A stretch of 64,000 bases of DNA. Origin: Methylomonas sp. LW13 (GTDB lineage Bacteria > Pseudomonadota > Gammaproteobacteria > Methylococcales > Methylomonadaceae). The notes under the pieces were generated by a model. The model made no database searches. It saw only the letters and a program-made list of their open reading frames with translations, and was not told where the DNA came from. The stretch covers positions 4,650,001-4,714,000 of the forward strand of contig NZ_CP033381.1 in assembly GCF_016865255.1 (NCBI RefSeq), in the 5' to 3' direction. Below, in pieces: positions 1 to 7,995 of the stretch; position 1 is the stretch's first letter, and every line of letters starts with the position of its first letter. Position numbers and translations under genes: made by a program.

Positions 1-649
1 TGAGCGGTTGATGATTCAAATCGGCGATTAAGCGCACTTTCAGGGCGCTGTCCTGGGCGCTGAGCTCGACCGGGTTGGGATCGGCTTCTTCGGCCTTGGC
101 CCGTAGGGTATTCCCCTCCAAGCGTACGGCTATGTCAAAGCGATTGCCGATGCGCAGCAGAAAGGCCAAATCACTTTCGTTGAGTTGATGCCAGGTGGCG
201 GTGATACTAGACAACGACGCATCGGTTTGCAGGCCCGCCTCGCCGGCGATGGCTTGCACTAGTTCGTCCGGGCTTTGATCTTCAAAGCTACGGTTATGCC
301 GGCTGCGCGCCAGTCTATGCAATTTGTCTTGCAACAGCAGCGCGATGTTGGGCGCGCCATCGCCGTAGCTTTCTTCAATGGCGGTAATCTCGCCGCTAAA
401 CAGATGTTGCGGAGTGTCGCTGCCCATTTCGATTTCCACGCCGGCACCCAAGGCAATGTCGTTCAAAGTAAAGTCGGGGTCTTGCCCGCCTTCCGGCCTC
501 CCCCAATTGGACAGCTGCAATTCGGCATGCGCGCAGCCGTGCAAGGGCAGATTAACCTGCATCGCCAGCAAGGCCTGTTGCAGATCTTCGCGTTTTTCGC
601 CGTCGATCTTGATCGTTGGGCGGGAGCTGGTGAAGGCTGAATCGGGCAT
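1..649 (-). CDS. eCIS spike/hub protein, gpD/VgrG-like (Afp8-type), 3' end cut by window edge
   Basis: The first 216 codons of a gene that runs off the left edge. The translation starts MPDSAFTSSRPTIKIDGE at the ATG whose first base is 649 and contains blocks such as FSGEITAIEES, LLQDKLHRLARSRH and ATWHQLNESDLAFLLRIGN. These are typical of the phage late-control gpD/VgrG fold, which forms the hub and spike at the tip of contractile tails. In Afp/PVC particles the equivalent is Afp8/Pvc8. The next gene upstream is a DUF5908 peptide, as expected for this family of particles, but here about 400 bp of repeat-like DNA separates the two. Family call is by motif and context; the C-terminal part cannot be judged. 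Confidence 0.75.
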   Translation of the reverse strand, partial: MPDSAFTSSRPTIKIDGEKREDLQQALLAMQVNLPLHGCAHAELQLSNWGRPEGGQDPDFTLNDIALGAGVEIEMGSDTPQHLFSGEITAIEESYGDGAPNIALLLQDKLHRLARSRHNRSFEDQSPDELVQAIAGEAGLQTDASLSSITATWHQLNESDLAFLLRIGNRFDIAVRLEGNTLRAKAEEADPNPVELSAQDSALKVRLIADLNHQPL

Positions 650-713
650 AGTGTTGTTAGTTTGTTTTCTTATTGTTTTAGTTGGTGTCGCTAACGCGAC
701 GGTTTTTTTTGGA

Positions 714-1020
714 TGTCGGGTCTCGGCCCGACAGCCGAGGTACTTTTCTTTGCTTGTCCAAAGAAAAGTACCCAAAAGAAAAGACACCCGGATGCCGCTT
801 ATTCCCTGCGCTCCTCGCTTTTGAACGGGGTTGCCGAAAGGGGCTTCCTGCCCCTTCGGCAACGTGCGGCATCCATGCCGCACCCCTTCGGGCAAATCCG
901 TTCAAAAGCTCCGGTGCTCGGTGCGGCATACGGGAAGGAAACCCTTCCGCCACACAAAGCCTCCTAAAACCCTTTTACAAATCCCCTCTCCCTCCGGGAG
1001 AGGGCTAGGGTGAGGGGATT
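714..1020. repeat. Structured intergenic repeat block with nested hairpins inside the eCIS operon
   Basis: No credible gene. The block is built of nested inverted repeats: TGTCGGG/CCCGACA (714-720/727-733); a perfect 13-bp stem GGTACTTTTCTTT/AAAGAAAAGTACC (739-751/760-772, 8-nt loop); an outer stem CTTTTGAACGG/CCGTTCAAAAG (818-828/898-908) enclosing a hairpin at 830-863 (one bulge) and a perfect 9-bp hairpin at 864-883 (GTGCGGCAT/ATGCCGCAC); and AATCCCCTC/GAGGGGATT at 980-988/1012-1020 with an inner CTCTCCC/GGGAGAG stem. Sequences of the AAAGAAAAGTACCCAAAAGAAA kind and the CCCTCTCCCTCCGGGAGAGGG kind recur as interspersed intergenic elements in many gammaproteobacteria. No second copy was seen in this window. 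Confidence 0.7.
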
Positions 1021-1047
1021 AAAATCTATGTTCTCAACTTTCTCCTC

Positions 1048-1215
1048 TCAATCAATCCTCAACCGCTCCTGCCTCTGCCTGATCAACTCCAACATTTGCG
1101 CCAGCTCGATCTCAGCCGGCGCCAACGGTGTCTGCTGCGCGGTCGGTTGTTGTTCGGCCGTTTCGGTGACGCCGTCTTGCACCTCCAATATCACTTCGTC
1201 TATCAATACCGGCAT
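1048..1215 (-). CDS. DUF5908-type small eCIS protein (55 aa)
   Basis: A 55-residue protein starting MPVLIDEVILEVQDGVTE and ending with a charged helix LELIRQRQERLRID. Short proteins that open with MPxxIxEVxI and end in such a helix occur between the spike and CIS_tube genes of eCIS loci (DUF5908; the position resembles Pvc6/Afp6). The ATG at 1215 is chosen over an upstream TTG because AGGAAT lies 8 nt before it. It sits 13 bp downstream of the CIS_tube gene in the same operon. Its exact role is unknown; a baseplate or spike accessory function is inferred from position only. Confidence 0.6.
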   Translation of the reverse strand: MPVLIDEVILEVQDGVTETAEQQPTAQQTPLAPAEIELAQMLELIRQRQERLRID

Positions 1216-1228
1216 GTCTGATTCCTGC

Positions 1229-2473
1229 TCAATCGAATCCAACGCCAGTGTCGGCGGAGGCTTTTAATAAACTGCTGACCGATACGCCGCTACTTTTGCG
1301 GCCCGCAGTTGCTGATCCTGCTTGGTTAGCTGCAGCGGTTGACAAAGGCCTATCGCCAGTCATCGCAGAGGCCGATGACCCGCTTTGACTGCCACTGGCG
1401 GTTTGCATTGCTGCTGGTCTTAACGACGCACTGCCGGTTTGCATATGGGCGGCATTCAGACTGCCCTTGTTTCCAGCCGGGTTAAACGCACCTTCGATGC
1501 CGGTGCCCAAGCTCGCCGAGTTGCCGAATTTGAACGCCGGACTTGGCGATGGCGCTGCTGGTGGTGCCGCTTTTGCCCCCCCTGCACTATTGACTGAACC
1601 AGCACCAACATTCACCGAGGCTGACAAGCTTGCCGAAACATTGGCGCTGATACCGCCGCTGATGTTGACACCGGCACTTACCCCAAATCCCACGCCGCCG
1701 CTAATCCCTACCGAAGCACTCAAGCTCAGGCTAGGCACCGCCACCACCGATAGCGACGGCATTCTGGGCGACTCTATGCCATTAAACAGCGAGGTATCGC
1801 GCCAATTGCCGGCATCTTCGCCGCTGCCGCCTGGCACCGGCGCGGCATTCTGTCCGGAACCGCCTTGCGGGCCGGCTCCGGTCGAACTCAGGCTGGGGGT
1901 ATTGCGGGAGGCTTGTTCTACGGCCCGGTTACGGAATTGATAGCGGTCTTCGCTGAGCTTTAAGGACACGGTGGCGCGCAGCGGCCGGCCTTCCGGCGAG
2001 AAGAAATCCAGGGTTTCGTCGAAGCTTTGCACCAGCCCCAAAAACTCGAACGCGCCCCATTGAAATAAACAGCGCTTGGGTGCCTTCATTTTTTTGCCGT
2101 CTTCTACCGGCTTGATAAAAGTATCAGCGATTTTTTTGGTCTCCAAACGCACGTCCGAACCTTGCTCGATAGCTTTCTTGGCGCTGCTGTTGCTGCCGGC
2201 ACTGCTGGCGGTTTGCCCGCTACCCTGGCCCGCGCCGCCGGGCGCTTCGATATACGTGGTATCAAAAATCAATTCTATGGTCAGATTGGACGAGCTTTTA
2301 TCGACGAACTGCGCCGAGCGGCTGTTGCCGTTGCGGGCGTTTTCTTTCAAGGTGTTAGACAGGCTGACTTTCAGGCTGGACGGGTTGAATTGCACGTCAA
2401 TGGCGTTATCCAAATCAGGACTATCGTTGTCACCGTTGACCGGAATCAGTTTGCCGCGTTCGATGGCTATCAT
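1229..2473 (-). CDS. eCIS tube-baseplate adaptor, CIS_tube family (Afp7-like), with Gly/Ser/Ala-rich tail
   Basis: The protein has 414 residues. The N-terminal ~190 residues carry the pattern of contractile injection system tube/LysM-type proteins (FNPSSLKVSLSNTLKENA, FVDKSSSNLTIELIFDTTY, CLFQWGAFEFLGLVQSFDE, FFSPEGRPLRATVSLKLSE). In Afp/PVC this protein links the tube to the spike. The family usually ends in a LysM module. Here residues ~195-414 are instead a low-complexity region rich in Gly, Ser, Ala and Val, with alternating stretches such as VGFGVSAGVNISGG, and I see no LysM motif. The start overlaps the preceding tube gene by 4 bp (ATGA), which implies translational coupling. Confidence 0.75.
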   Translation of the reverse strand: MIAIERGKLIPVNGDNDSPDLDNAIDVQFNPSSLKVSLSNTLKENARNGNSRSAQFVDKSSSNLTIELIFDTTYIEAPGGAGQGSGQTASSAGSNSSAKKAIEQGSDVRLETKKIADTFIKPVEDGKKMKAPKRCLFQWGAFEFLGLVQSFDETLDFFSPEGRPLRATVSLKLSEDRYQFRNRAVEQASRNTPSLSSTGAGPQGGSGQNAAPVPGGSGEDAGNWRDTSLFNGIESPRMPSLSVVAVPSLSLSASVGISGGVGFGVSAGVNISGGISANVSASLSASVNVGAGSVNSAGGAKAAPPAAPSPSPAFKFGNSASLGTGIEGAFNPAGNKGSLNAAHMQTGSASLRPAAMQTASGSQSGSSASAMTGDRPLSTAAANQAGSATAGRKSSGVSVSSLLKASADTGVGFD

Positions 2474-2982
2474 GCCGCCCCCCTGCCTTGCGTGCTGGCC
2501 GGCGCCGGCCGCTGCAATTCCAGGCCTTGATGCACCAGCTGCAATTCTTCGATGGCTACCTGGCTGGCGGTGGCCGACAAATCCGGGCCTTTGAATTTGG
2601 TCGGCAACACCCCGTTAAGCTTCCAGACCAGCACCGCGTTATCGGTGACGTTGCCGCCGCTAACGCTGGGATTGCCGAACACGATAATCTCGCCGCTCAG
2701 GCGGTAGCCGTAATTGGCTTGGCTGGTAGTGATGTCGAACCAGGACCACAAATCGTTGATGTCGGTGACGCCGCGTTTCAAAATAATCGGCGCGAATTTA
2801 GTCGGCCCGGAGCGGTGATGTTCGCCCCAATTGTGGCCGCCCTCGTTGATGACCTTAGGTTCCATCGTCGCTTCGAAGCCGGTCACTTCGCTGAAATAGC
2901 CGCTGCACAACAGGCTGCTCTGATCGCTGTTGTACAGATTGACCTTGAAACGGAAGGCGACGAATTCGCTGATTTCAGCCAT
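2470..2982 (-). CDS. Contractile tail tube protein, T4 gp19-like (Afp5-type)
   Basis: The protein has 170 residues with the Phage_T4_gp19 signature: FRFKVNLYNSDQ near the N-terminus, then a FSEVTGFEATMEPKVINEGG block and LKRGVTDINDLWSWFD, the usual 'kRG' segment of tail tubes. It forms a ring of the inner tube. It is longer than and quite different from the second tube protein at 4493-4954. In Afp/PVC, Afp5 is the tube ring nearest the baseplate, and the position next to the CIS_tube gene fits that role. A strong GGAGGTGG ribosome site precedes the ATG at 2982. It overlaps the divergent sheath gene upstream by 8 bp. Confidence 0.8.
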   Translation of the reverse strand: MAEISEFVAFRFKVNLYNSDQSSLLCSGYFSEVTGFEATMEPKVINEGGHNWGEHHRSGPTKFAPIILKRGVTDINDLWSWFDITTSQANYGYRLSGEIIVFGNPSVSGGNVTDNAVLVWKLNGVLPTKFKGPDLSATASQVAIEELQLVHQGLELQRPAPASTQGRGAA

Positions 2983-4477
2983 CGACCACCTCCGAGCGCC
3001 ATTCGCCGTTCAGATTGGCGAAGGTCAGAAACAGCTTGTCGATCGGAAACGCCGGCGCCAGCATGATCTCGAAGAGCATCGCCCCTTCCTGCGGTATCGA
3101 TTCGCTGATCGAAAAGGCTTGCTCGGCAGACGCGCCGCGCAAGGCGCCCTGGCTGTACAAGCGTCGAAAAAACTGCTCCAGCAGTAAACGTGGTCGCGGG
3201 TCGCGGTAATCCAGATTAAAGATCAATTGCTCGCCCAAAGCCTGCAATTGTCGGCGCAAAAAACCCAGGAAACGCATCACTTCCGCGGATCGAAAGCCGT
3301 CGTATCGCTGGCGGTCGAACGGATAATCGGCGACCGGTAAGGCCGGCACCACCAAGCGCTCGTCGTCGAGACTGAGTTGCGCGCCGCCGCTAAACGAATG
3401 GCGATAGTTGATCACACTGATGCCGGGCTTATCGCGTAACACCAAGGTTTGGGCGATGGACAAACGCGGGTAGGGCAAGGCGTCAGTGTTTAAGGGTTTG
3501 GCCGCCATCGAGCGCCAAGGGCCGTCGCGGCGCGCCGCTGCCGCCTGCTGGCCGGCGATCAAACCAACCGGGCTATGCAAGGCAAAGCGCGGCCCGCGCA
3601 AGTAGGGAAACAAAAACTGCACATGCCGCAGCGCTTGCGCCGTATCCCGATTTTCTTGATACCCGGCCAGTGCGCTCCACGCCGCCGGGTCGAGCACCGG
3701 GCTGTCCAACTCGCCGGAATAGGCCAGCGGCAAGGTAAACAGACATTGCAGATCGGGCCGATGGCTGCTAATAAATTGCAGCATGCCGCGCAACACCTGC
3801 GGCAATTGCCAAGGCGGCGGCATGTCGCTTAACTCGCTGCTGTACCGGCGTTCGCGGTGATCGTCATCGGTATTTTGCGTGCAAGGCAGAAACTGCGGGT
3901 CGTTGTTTTCCAGACGTACCCTGGGAATATCCGGCAGACGCGGCGGAATTTGCAGGCGTTCCAAATCGGGAAAACTCACCACGCCCAAAGCCGGAATGAC
4001 CAGCACACAAGCCAAGCCCTGAAGAGTAGTAACATCGTGCAATTCCGTTTTGTCGGCAGGCAGGAAACCGGCTTGCCCCGAGCTTTCGGGTATCCGCACC
4101 ACCCAGAGTTTTTCGCCGCCGTTGGCGAAAAAATCGTCAACCGCCAGGCCCAGCCAGGCTTTATTACCAGCCAGCAGGCTGACATATTGGGTGGTGGCGG
4201 TAAGCGCATCCGGGAAAATGTCGTGAAATTCGGCGCTGGACTGCAAGGGTATCGGTAGATGGTACAGTTCGCTGACCGCACCGGGCAGCAGCAAGTCATC
4301 GACTGTCTTACCGTATCCGACCGCGCGCATATCCTCCAGCGCTGCCGGCAATTGCAGCAGGCGCTCAAGCCTGACCCGGCCCGGGCAATGCCCAAGCATG
4401 GCCACTTCCAGCGCCGCGATCCGGCGTTCAACCGGCCGTGGCGTCAGGGCGATGCGCGCTCCGGCTAGCCATTCCAT
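2975..4477 (-). CDS. Divergent contractile sheath protein (eCIS second sheath, Afp4-like)
   Basis: The protein has 500 residues and I do not recognise it at full length, but both ends echo the canonical sheath encoded at 4976-7156. The N-terminal part has LLAGNKAWLGLAVDDFFANGG followed by EKLWVVRIPES, comparable to the sheath's FFDGGGKQLYVSRV. The C-terminal part has FLRRQLQALGEQLIFNLDYR and LLEQFFRRLYSQGALRGAS, comparable to YLERSIDKSTQWAVFEPN and VESFLYNEWVNGRLLGGS. Particles of this class encode two or three sheath paralogues, of which Afp4 is the most divergent. A GGAG lies about 10 nt before the ATG. The assignment rests on these two local matches plus operon position. Confidence 0.6.
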   Translation of the reverse strand: MEWLAGARIALTPRPVERRIAALEVAMLGHCPGRVRLERLLQLPAALEDMRAVGYGKTVDDLLLPGAVSELYHLPIPLQSSAEFHDIFPDALTATTQYVSLLAGNKAWLGLAVDDFFANGGEKLWVVRIPESSGQAGFLPADKTELHDVTTLQGLACVLVIPALGVVSFPDLERLQIPPRLPDIPRVRLENNDPQFLPCTQNTDDDHRERRYSSELSDMPPPWQLPQVLRGMLQFISSHRPDLQCLFTLPLAYSGELDSPVLDPAAWSALAGYQENRDTAQALRHVQFLFPYLRGPRFALHSPVGLIAGQQAAAARRDGPWRSMAAKPLNTDALPYPRLSIAQTLVLRDKPGISVINYRHSFSGGAQLSLDDERLVVPALPVADYPFDRQRYDGFRSAEVMRFLGFLRRQLQALGEQLIFNLDYRDPRPRLLLEQFFRRLYSQGALRGASAEQAFSISESIPQEGAMLFEIMLAPAFPIDKLFLTFANLNGEWRSEVVDG

Positions 4478-4492
4478 CCGCTGTCGCTCCGG

Positions 4493-4954
4493 CTAGCTTT
4501 GGATGATGGTTTCGACGGAGAGCACCAGCTCTTCCATCGCCACGTCGCTGCCGCCCTTGGCGGTTAAGGTCGGCCCGGTCCATTTGATAGGCATGGCCCT
4601 GACCAGTTTCCAGGTGACCACGGCGCTGGCGCTGGTGGGATCTTCGTTTTTAAGCTTGATCACCACATCGCGCTTGGCGGTCACATCGCCGCCGCGAATT
4701 TGCTCCAGCCAACTGTAAATGTTGTCCGCACCGATCACGCCACGCTTCAACGTCACGTCGCCGGCCTTGTTGATGGCCGGGATCTTGCGCACGTAATTGA
4801 CCGCGTCGTTGCCGTTACGATATTCCGCCACCGTCACTTCCGCATTCAAACCCGACACTTCCGAAAAGCCGCCCTGCACTTCGCCTTCGCTGCCGTCGCC
4901 CAGGTTGACCAGATAATTGAACACCCCATAGGGTGTTTCGCGATATGTAGCCAT
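4493..4954 (-). CDS. Contractile tail tube protein, T4 gp19-like (Afp1-type)
   Basis: The protein has 153 residues, the normal length for the main inner-tube subunit. Signature blocks are VFNYLVNLGDGSEGEVQGGF, a FSEVSGLNAEVTVAEYRNG segment, KIPAINKAGDVTLKRGVIG and the C-terminal MPIKWTGPTLTAKGGSDVAM followed by EELVLSVETI. These proteins stack as hexamers to form the tube propelled by sheath contraction. The gene lies directly downstream of the sheath gene (21-bp gap), with GGAG before the ATG at 4954, as in the sheath-tube pairs of other eCIS. Confidence 0.9.
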   Translation of the reverse strand: MATYRETPYGVFNYLVNLGDGSEGEVQGGFSEVSGLNAEVTVAEYRNGNDAVNYVRKIPAINKAGDVTLKRGVIGADNIYSWLEQIRGGDVTAKRDVVIKLKNEDPTSASAVVTWKLVRAMPIKWTGPTLTAKGGSDVAMEELVLSVETIIQS

Positions 4955-4975
4955 GGTTTATCTCCAGTCCAGGGT

Positions 4976-7156
4976 TCAGGCGTCGGCGGTTTTTTGGCCG
5001 ATACGGAAAATCACAAATTCGGCCGGCTTCAAGGCCGCCACGCCGATTTCGCAAACCAAGCGACCGTTGTCCAGATCGTTTTGGGTCATCGTGCTACGGT
5101 CGCAACGCACGAAATAAGCAGTTTTGGCGCTACCACCCAACAGTCGGCCGTTGACCCACTCGTTGTATAAAAAGCTTTCCACGGTCTGGCGAATGTTGTC
5201 CCACAAGCGCTCGCCGTTCGGTTCGAACACCGCCCATTGTGTGGATTTGTCGATGGAACGCTCCAGGTACAAAAAGTAGCGGCGGACGTTGACGTATTTC
5301 CATTCCGGATCGCTGGACAAAGTGCGGCCGCCCCAAACCCGATGCCCGCGCCCCGGAAACGAGCGCAGACAGTTGATGCCGTTGGGATTCAGCAATTCCT
5401 GCTGGAAGCGGTTGATTTCCTGGGCAAAACGCAAAGCGCCGATCACCGGTTCGTTAGCCGGCGGCTTGTGCACGCCGCGCTGCACGTCGGTATTGGCATA
5501 GACGCCGGCGACGAAGCCGGACGGCGGTACATTGATAGTGCTGAGCAGGCCGCGCGGATCGGCAATGACCACCCAAGGGTAGTACAGTGCCAGTCTGGAA
5601 TCGTCGAAGTTGGAACGAAACTCGCGCACTTCCGACAGCGCCATGCCGTCGCGGCTATCGACGATGCCAACCCGGTAACGCATTTTTAGACAGTGTTTTT
5701 GCACCTCGGCGACGATGGCTTGATGATTGGTGGCGTCAGCCGCCGCAGCCGGGGTCATCACGATAGACACATCCTCGATATTTTCCAAGGCCACGAAACC
5801 GCTGCTGCCGTTGACCTCGTCTTCCACGCCGCCGTATTGCACGGCGCCGGGCACGTTGCCGTCGCTGCCGCCGGACAGATTAATCAAATAACGCGGACCT
5901 TGAACCGACATGGGGCCGGGATTTAAGCCATCCGACTCGAACAAGCTGTACAAGGCTGCCACCACGTCGGCGCCGCTGATACCGGGGCTGAGGGTGCAAC
6001 TGACCGGACTGGTCAATTGGTCGTAACGCTTGTCCGGCGTCACGGGCATTACGGCGCCGAGACTGTTTTTTGCGTCGGGGGCGCTGGAAATATCGCCGTA
6101 ACTGTAAATTACCGGGCCGTTGCGGCCGCCGGCATGCACGGCAATATCGAAATTGCGCTGCACCACTACCGCCCTTACCGTATTAGGTGCAGCAGCCAAA
6201 GCCGCCAACGGCAAGGTTATGTCGGCATTGACGCCCACATTCAAACCGCCGCCGTCCACCACAAACTCGCTGCCGGCCGCATTTAACGTACCGCGCAGCG
6301 CGGTCAGTGTGCCCCAATGCGCCGCGCCGGTATACACCGACAGATTGGTTTCCGCGCTCAGGGTCAAGACTGCTGACGTGCCGTTAGCCAAGGACCCGCT
6401 GCTGGGATTTTTCGCAAACACCCGGGTGTAGCTGACTGCAACGCCCGGACCGTTTACCAAACCGGCCGTCATCAATACGCCCTGACTGCCGTCGGCCTGG
6501 CCGTTGGGACGTAAGGCGGTACCGCCCGCTGCGACATCGTCGGCGGTGTCCAGTTCGCAGCGGTTATTGACGATGACGAAATGATCGCCTTCCCGGCGCA
6601 CCAGGGCGCGGACATTTAAAGGAAAGCGTTCGTCGGGGAATTGCGCGGCGATACCGGCCGAGCGCACCGCATTGGTCAGGCCGGTGGCATTCAGAAACAC
6701 CACCTCGCCTTCGGCGGGCGCCGAGGTAGCCTCGGTCTTTAACAGATTTTCGCTATCGCGCCACAGGAGTTCCAGCGTGAAATCGCCCATCGCTCCCGGA
6801 AAGCGGCTGCTGAAACTCAACACATTCGGCACGGACCGCGTTGATATGCCCGGCACGTTTTGCGGAAAATTGCCGACCCGCGACACATAGAGCTGTTTGC
6901 CGCCGCCGTCGAAAAAGGCTTTCGCGGCGATCGCAGTATGGTTAAGTACGGATACGCCGGCCAGCGTCAGATTTTGGATGTCGCCGTAGATGCGGGTGAA
7001 TTCGCCAAAGCTAGTCACTACCTCGGGATTGCCCCGCAACGGCCCGAAACGGGTAGGACCGACCACCGCCGTGACGCTGGTCCCCACCCCTTCGATCGAT
7101 TTGGCGCGAAAGCTAACTTCTTCTACAAACACACCCGGTGCAAGATATTCAGGCAT
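4976..7156 (-). CDS. Contractile tail sheath protein (eCIS main sheath)
   Basis: The protein has 726 residues. It opens MPEYLAPGVFVEEVSFRAKS, the hallmark start of phage/eCIS sheaths (APGVYVEEV), followed by TSVTAVVGPTRFGPL and FFDGGGKQLYVSRVG. The C-terminal domain has INCLRSFPGRGHRVWGGRTL, KYVNVRRYFLYLERSIDKST, FEPNGERLWDNIRQTVESFL and ends in FVIFRIGQKTADA, all typical of sheath domain I, which contacts the tube. The middle (~120-430) is a large variable insertion exposed on the particle surface in related sheaths. A very strong GGAGGGGAGC ribosome site sits just before the ATG at 7156, fitting high expression. Confidence 0.93.
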   Translation of the reverse strand: MPEYLAPGVFVEEVSFRAKSIEGVGTSVTAVVGPTRFGPLRGNPEVVTSFGEFTRIYGDIQNLTLAGVSVLNHTAIAAKAFFDGGGKQLYVSRVGNFPQNVPGISTRSVPNVLSFSSRFPGAMGDFTLELLWRDSENLLKTEATSAPAEGEVVFLNATGLTNAVRSAGIAAQFPDERFPLNVRALVRREGDHFVIVNNRCELDTADDVAAGGTALRPNGQADGSQGVLMTAGLVNGPGVAVSYTRVFAKNPSSGSLANGTSAVLTLSAETNLSVYTGAAHWGTLTALRGTLNAAGSEFVVDGGGLNVGVNADITLPLAALAAAPNTVRAVVVQRNFDIAVHAGGRNGPVIYSYGDISSAPDAKNSLGAVMPVTPDKRYDQLTSPVSCTLSPGISGADVVAALYSLFESDGLNPGPMSVQGPRYLINLSGGSDGNVPGAVQYGGVEDEVNGSSGFVALENIEDVSIVMTPAAAADATNHQAIVAEVQKHCLKMRYRVGIVDSRDGMALSEVREFRSNFDDSRLALYYPWVVIADPRGLLSTINVPPSGFVAGVYANTDVQRGVHKPPANEPVIGALRFAQEINRFQQELLNPNGINCLRSFPGRGHRVWGGRTLSSDPEWKYVNVRRYFLYLERSIDKSTQWAVFEPNGERLWDNIRQTVESFLYNEWVNGRLLGGSAKTAYFVRCDRSTMTQNDLDNGRLVCEIGVAALKPAEFVIFRIGQKTADA

Positions 7157-7218
7157 GCTCCCCTCCTTAATTTTTATGTGGACCAGCGTTTAAAGGACGA
7201 ACTCAACTCATGGATGAC

Positions 7219-7995
7219 TCAATTGGGTTGAACGGCAAGATGATCCCGATTAAAGGACCGGATTAAACTCAAGTCGCCCGGCACCACGGTCAGGGCTAGT
7301 GCGGCGGCAAAACTGTTGGCGTTAATAGCGCCGAGCAGCATCGGCTGCAAGTCGGCCGGGTCGACCGGTAGCGCGGCGCTGGCCGCAGCCGAGGCCGCAA
7401 TGCTCAGTGTCGCGTTGTATTCGGTTACGCCTTCCGGTAAGGGCGGCAGGCGGTGCATCGCGATAATGAAATCACCATTGGCGTCGGCTTGGGCACGGCA
7501 GATCAAATTGCCGCCGACGCCCAGATTGACCGTCAGCGTCAGCAATGCCCAGATAGCCGGCGCATTACTGCCGGTAAACCTCAGAGTGCCGCGCAAACCT
7601 CCGCCGCGGCCGAGCTTGGTACCGAAAGGGGTCGGATAAAGCACCAAGCTGTGTCCGGCGGCATTGCCGACTTGAACTGCAAAACGGCGCGGGATATAGC
7701 GGCTTTGACTATCCGCCACTGAGCCCGCGATGATGTATGCGGCTTCAGCCGGGCGCAGCTTATCCGCCTCGCTGGGCACGCCTTGCACCGTTTTACCGGC
7801 TGATCGCCGCCAAAAGGCCGTTTTACCTGGCGTGTGTAAAAATTGCAGATCCGCAGGGCGGGTATCGAGTTGCAACACAACGGCTTCGCTGAGCCGCCGC
7901 ATATCGGCTTCCTGCGCGGCGCTGCTACCGTCCAGCCAATAGATCACATCGCTGGCGTAGAGGATATTGGTTTCCAGAACCTTGACGGCTTTCAT
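7219..7995 (-). CDS. Unknown eCIS-locus protein (258 aa), possible carboxypeptidase-regulatory-like beta domain
   Basis: I do not recognise a named family. The protein has 258 residues, starting MKAVKVLETNILYASDVIYW. Residues ~55-110 include a run on transmissible sites such as RYIPRRFAVQVGN. Residues ~130-200 (LRGTLRFTGSNAPAIWALLT, ANGDFIIAMHRLPPLPEGVT) have the spacing of a carboxypeptidase-regulatory-like Ig domain (GxVxD...ADxNGxFxI). It lies between the cap gene, which it overlaps by 4 bp (ATGA), and the sheath gene, with GGAGG before the ATG. It is therefore co-translated with structural genes and is likely to be a particle component or assembly factor. Confidence 0.6.
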   Translation of the reverse strand: MKAVKVLETNILYASDVIYWLDGSSAAQEADMRRLSEAVVLQLDTRPADLQFLHTPGKTAFWRRSAGKTVQGVPSEADKLRPAEAAYIIAGSVADSQSRYIPRRFAVQVGNAAGHSLVLYPTPFGTKLGRGGGLRGTLRFTGSNAPAIWALLTLTVNLGVGGNLICRAQADANGDFIIAMHRLPPLPEGVTEYNATLSIAASAAASAALPVDPADLQPMLLGAINANSFAAALALTVVPGDLSLIRSFNRDHLAVQPN

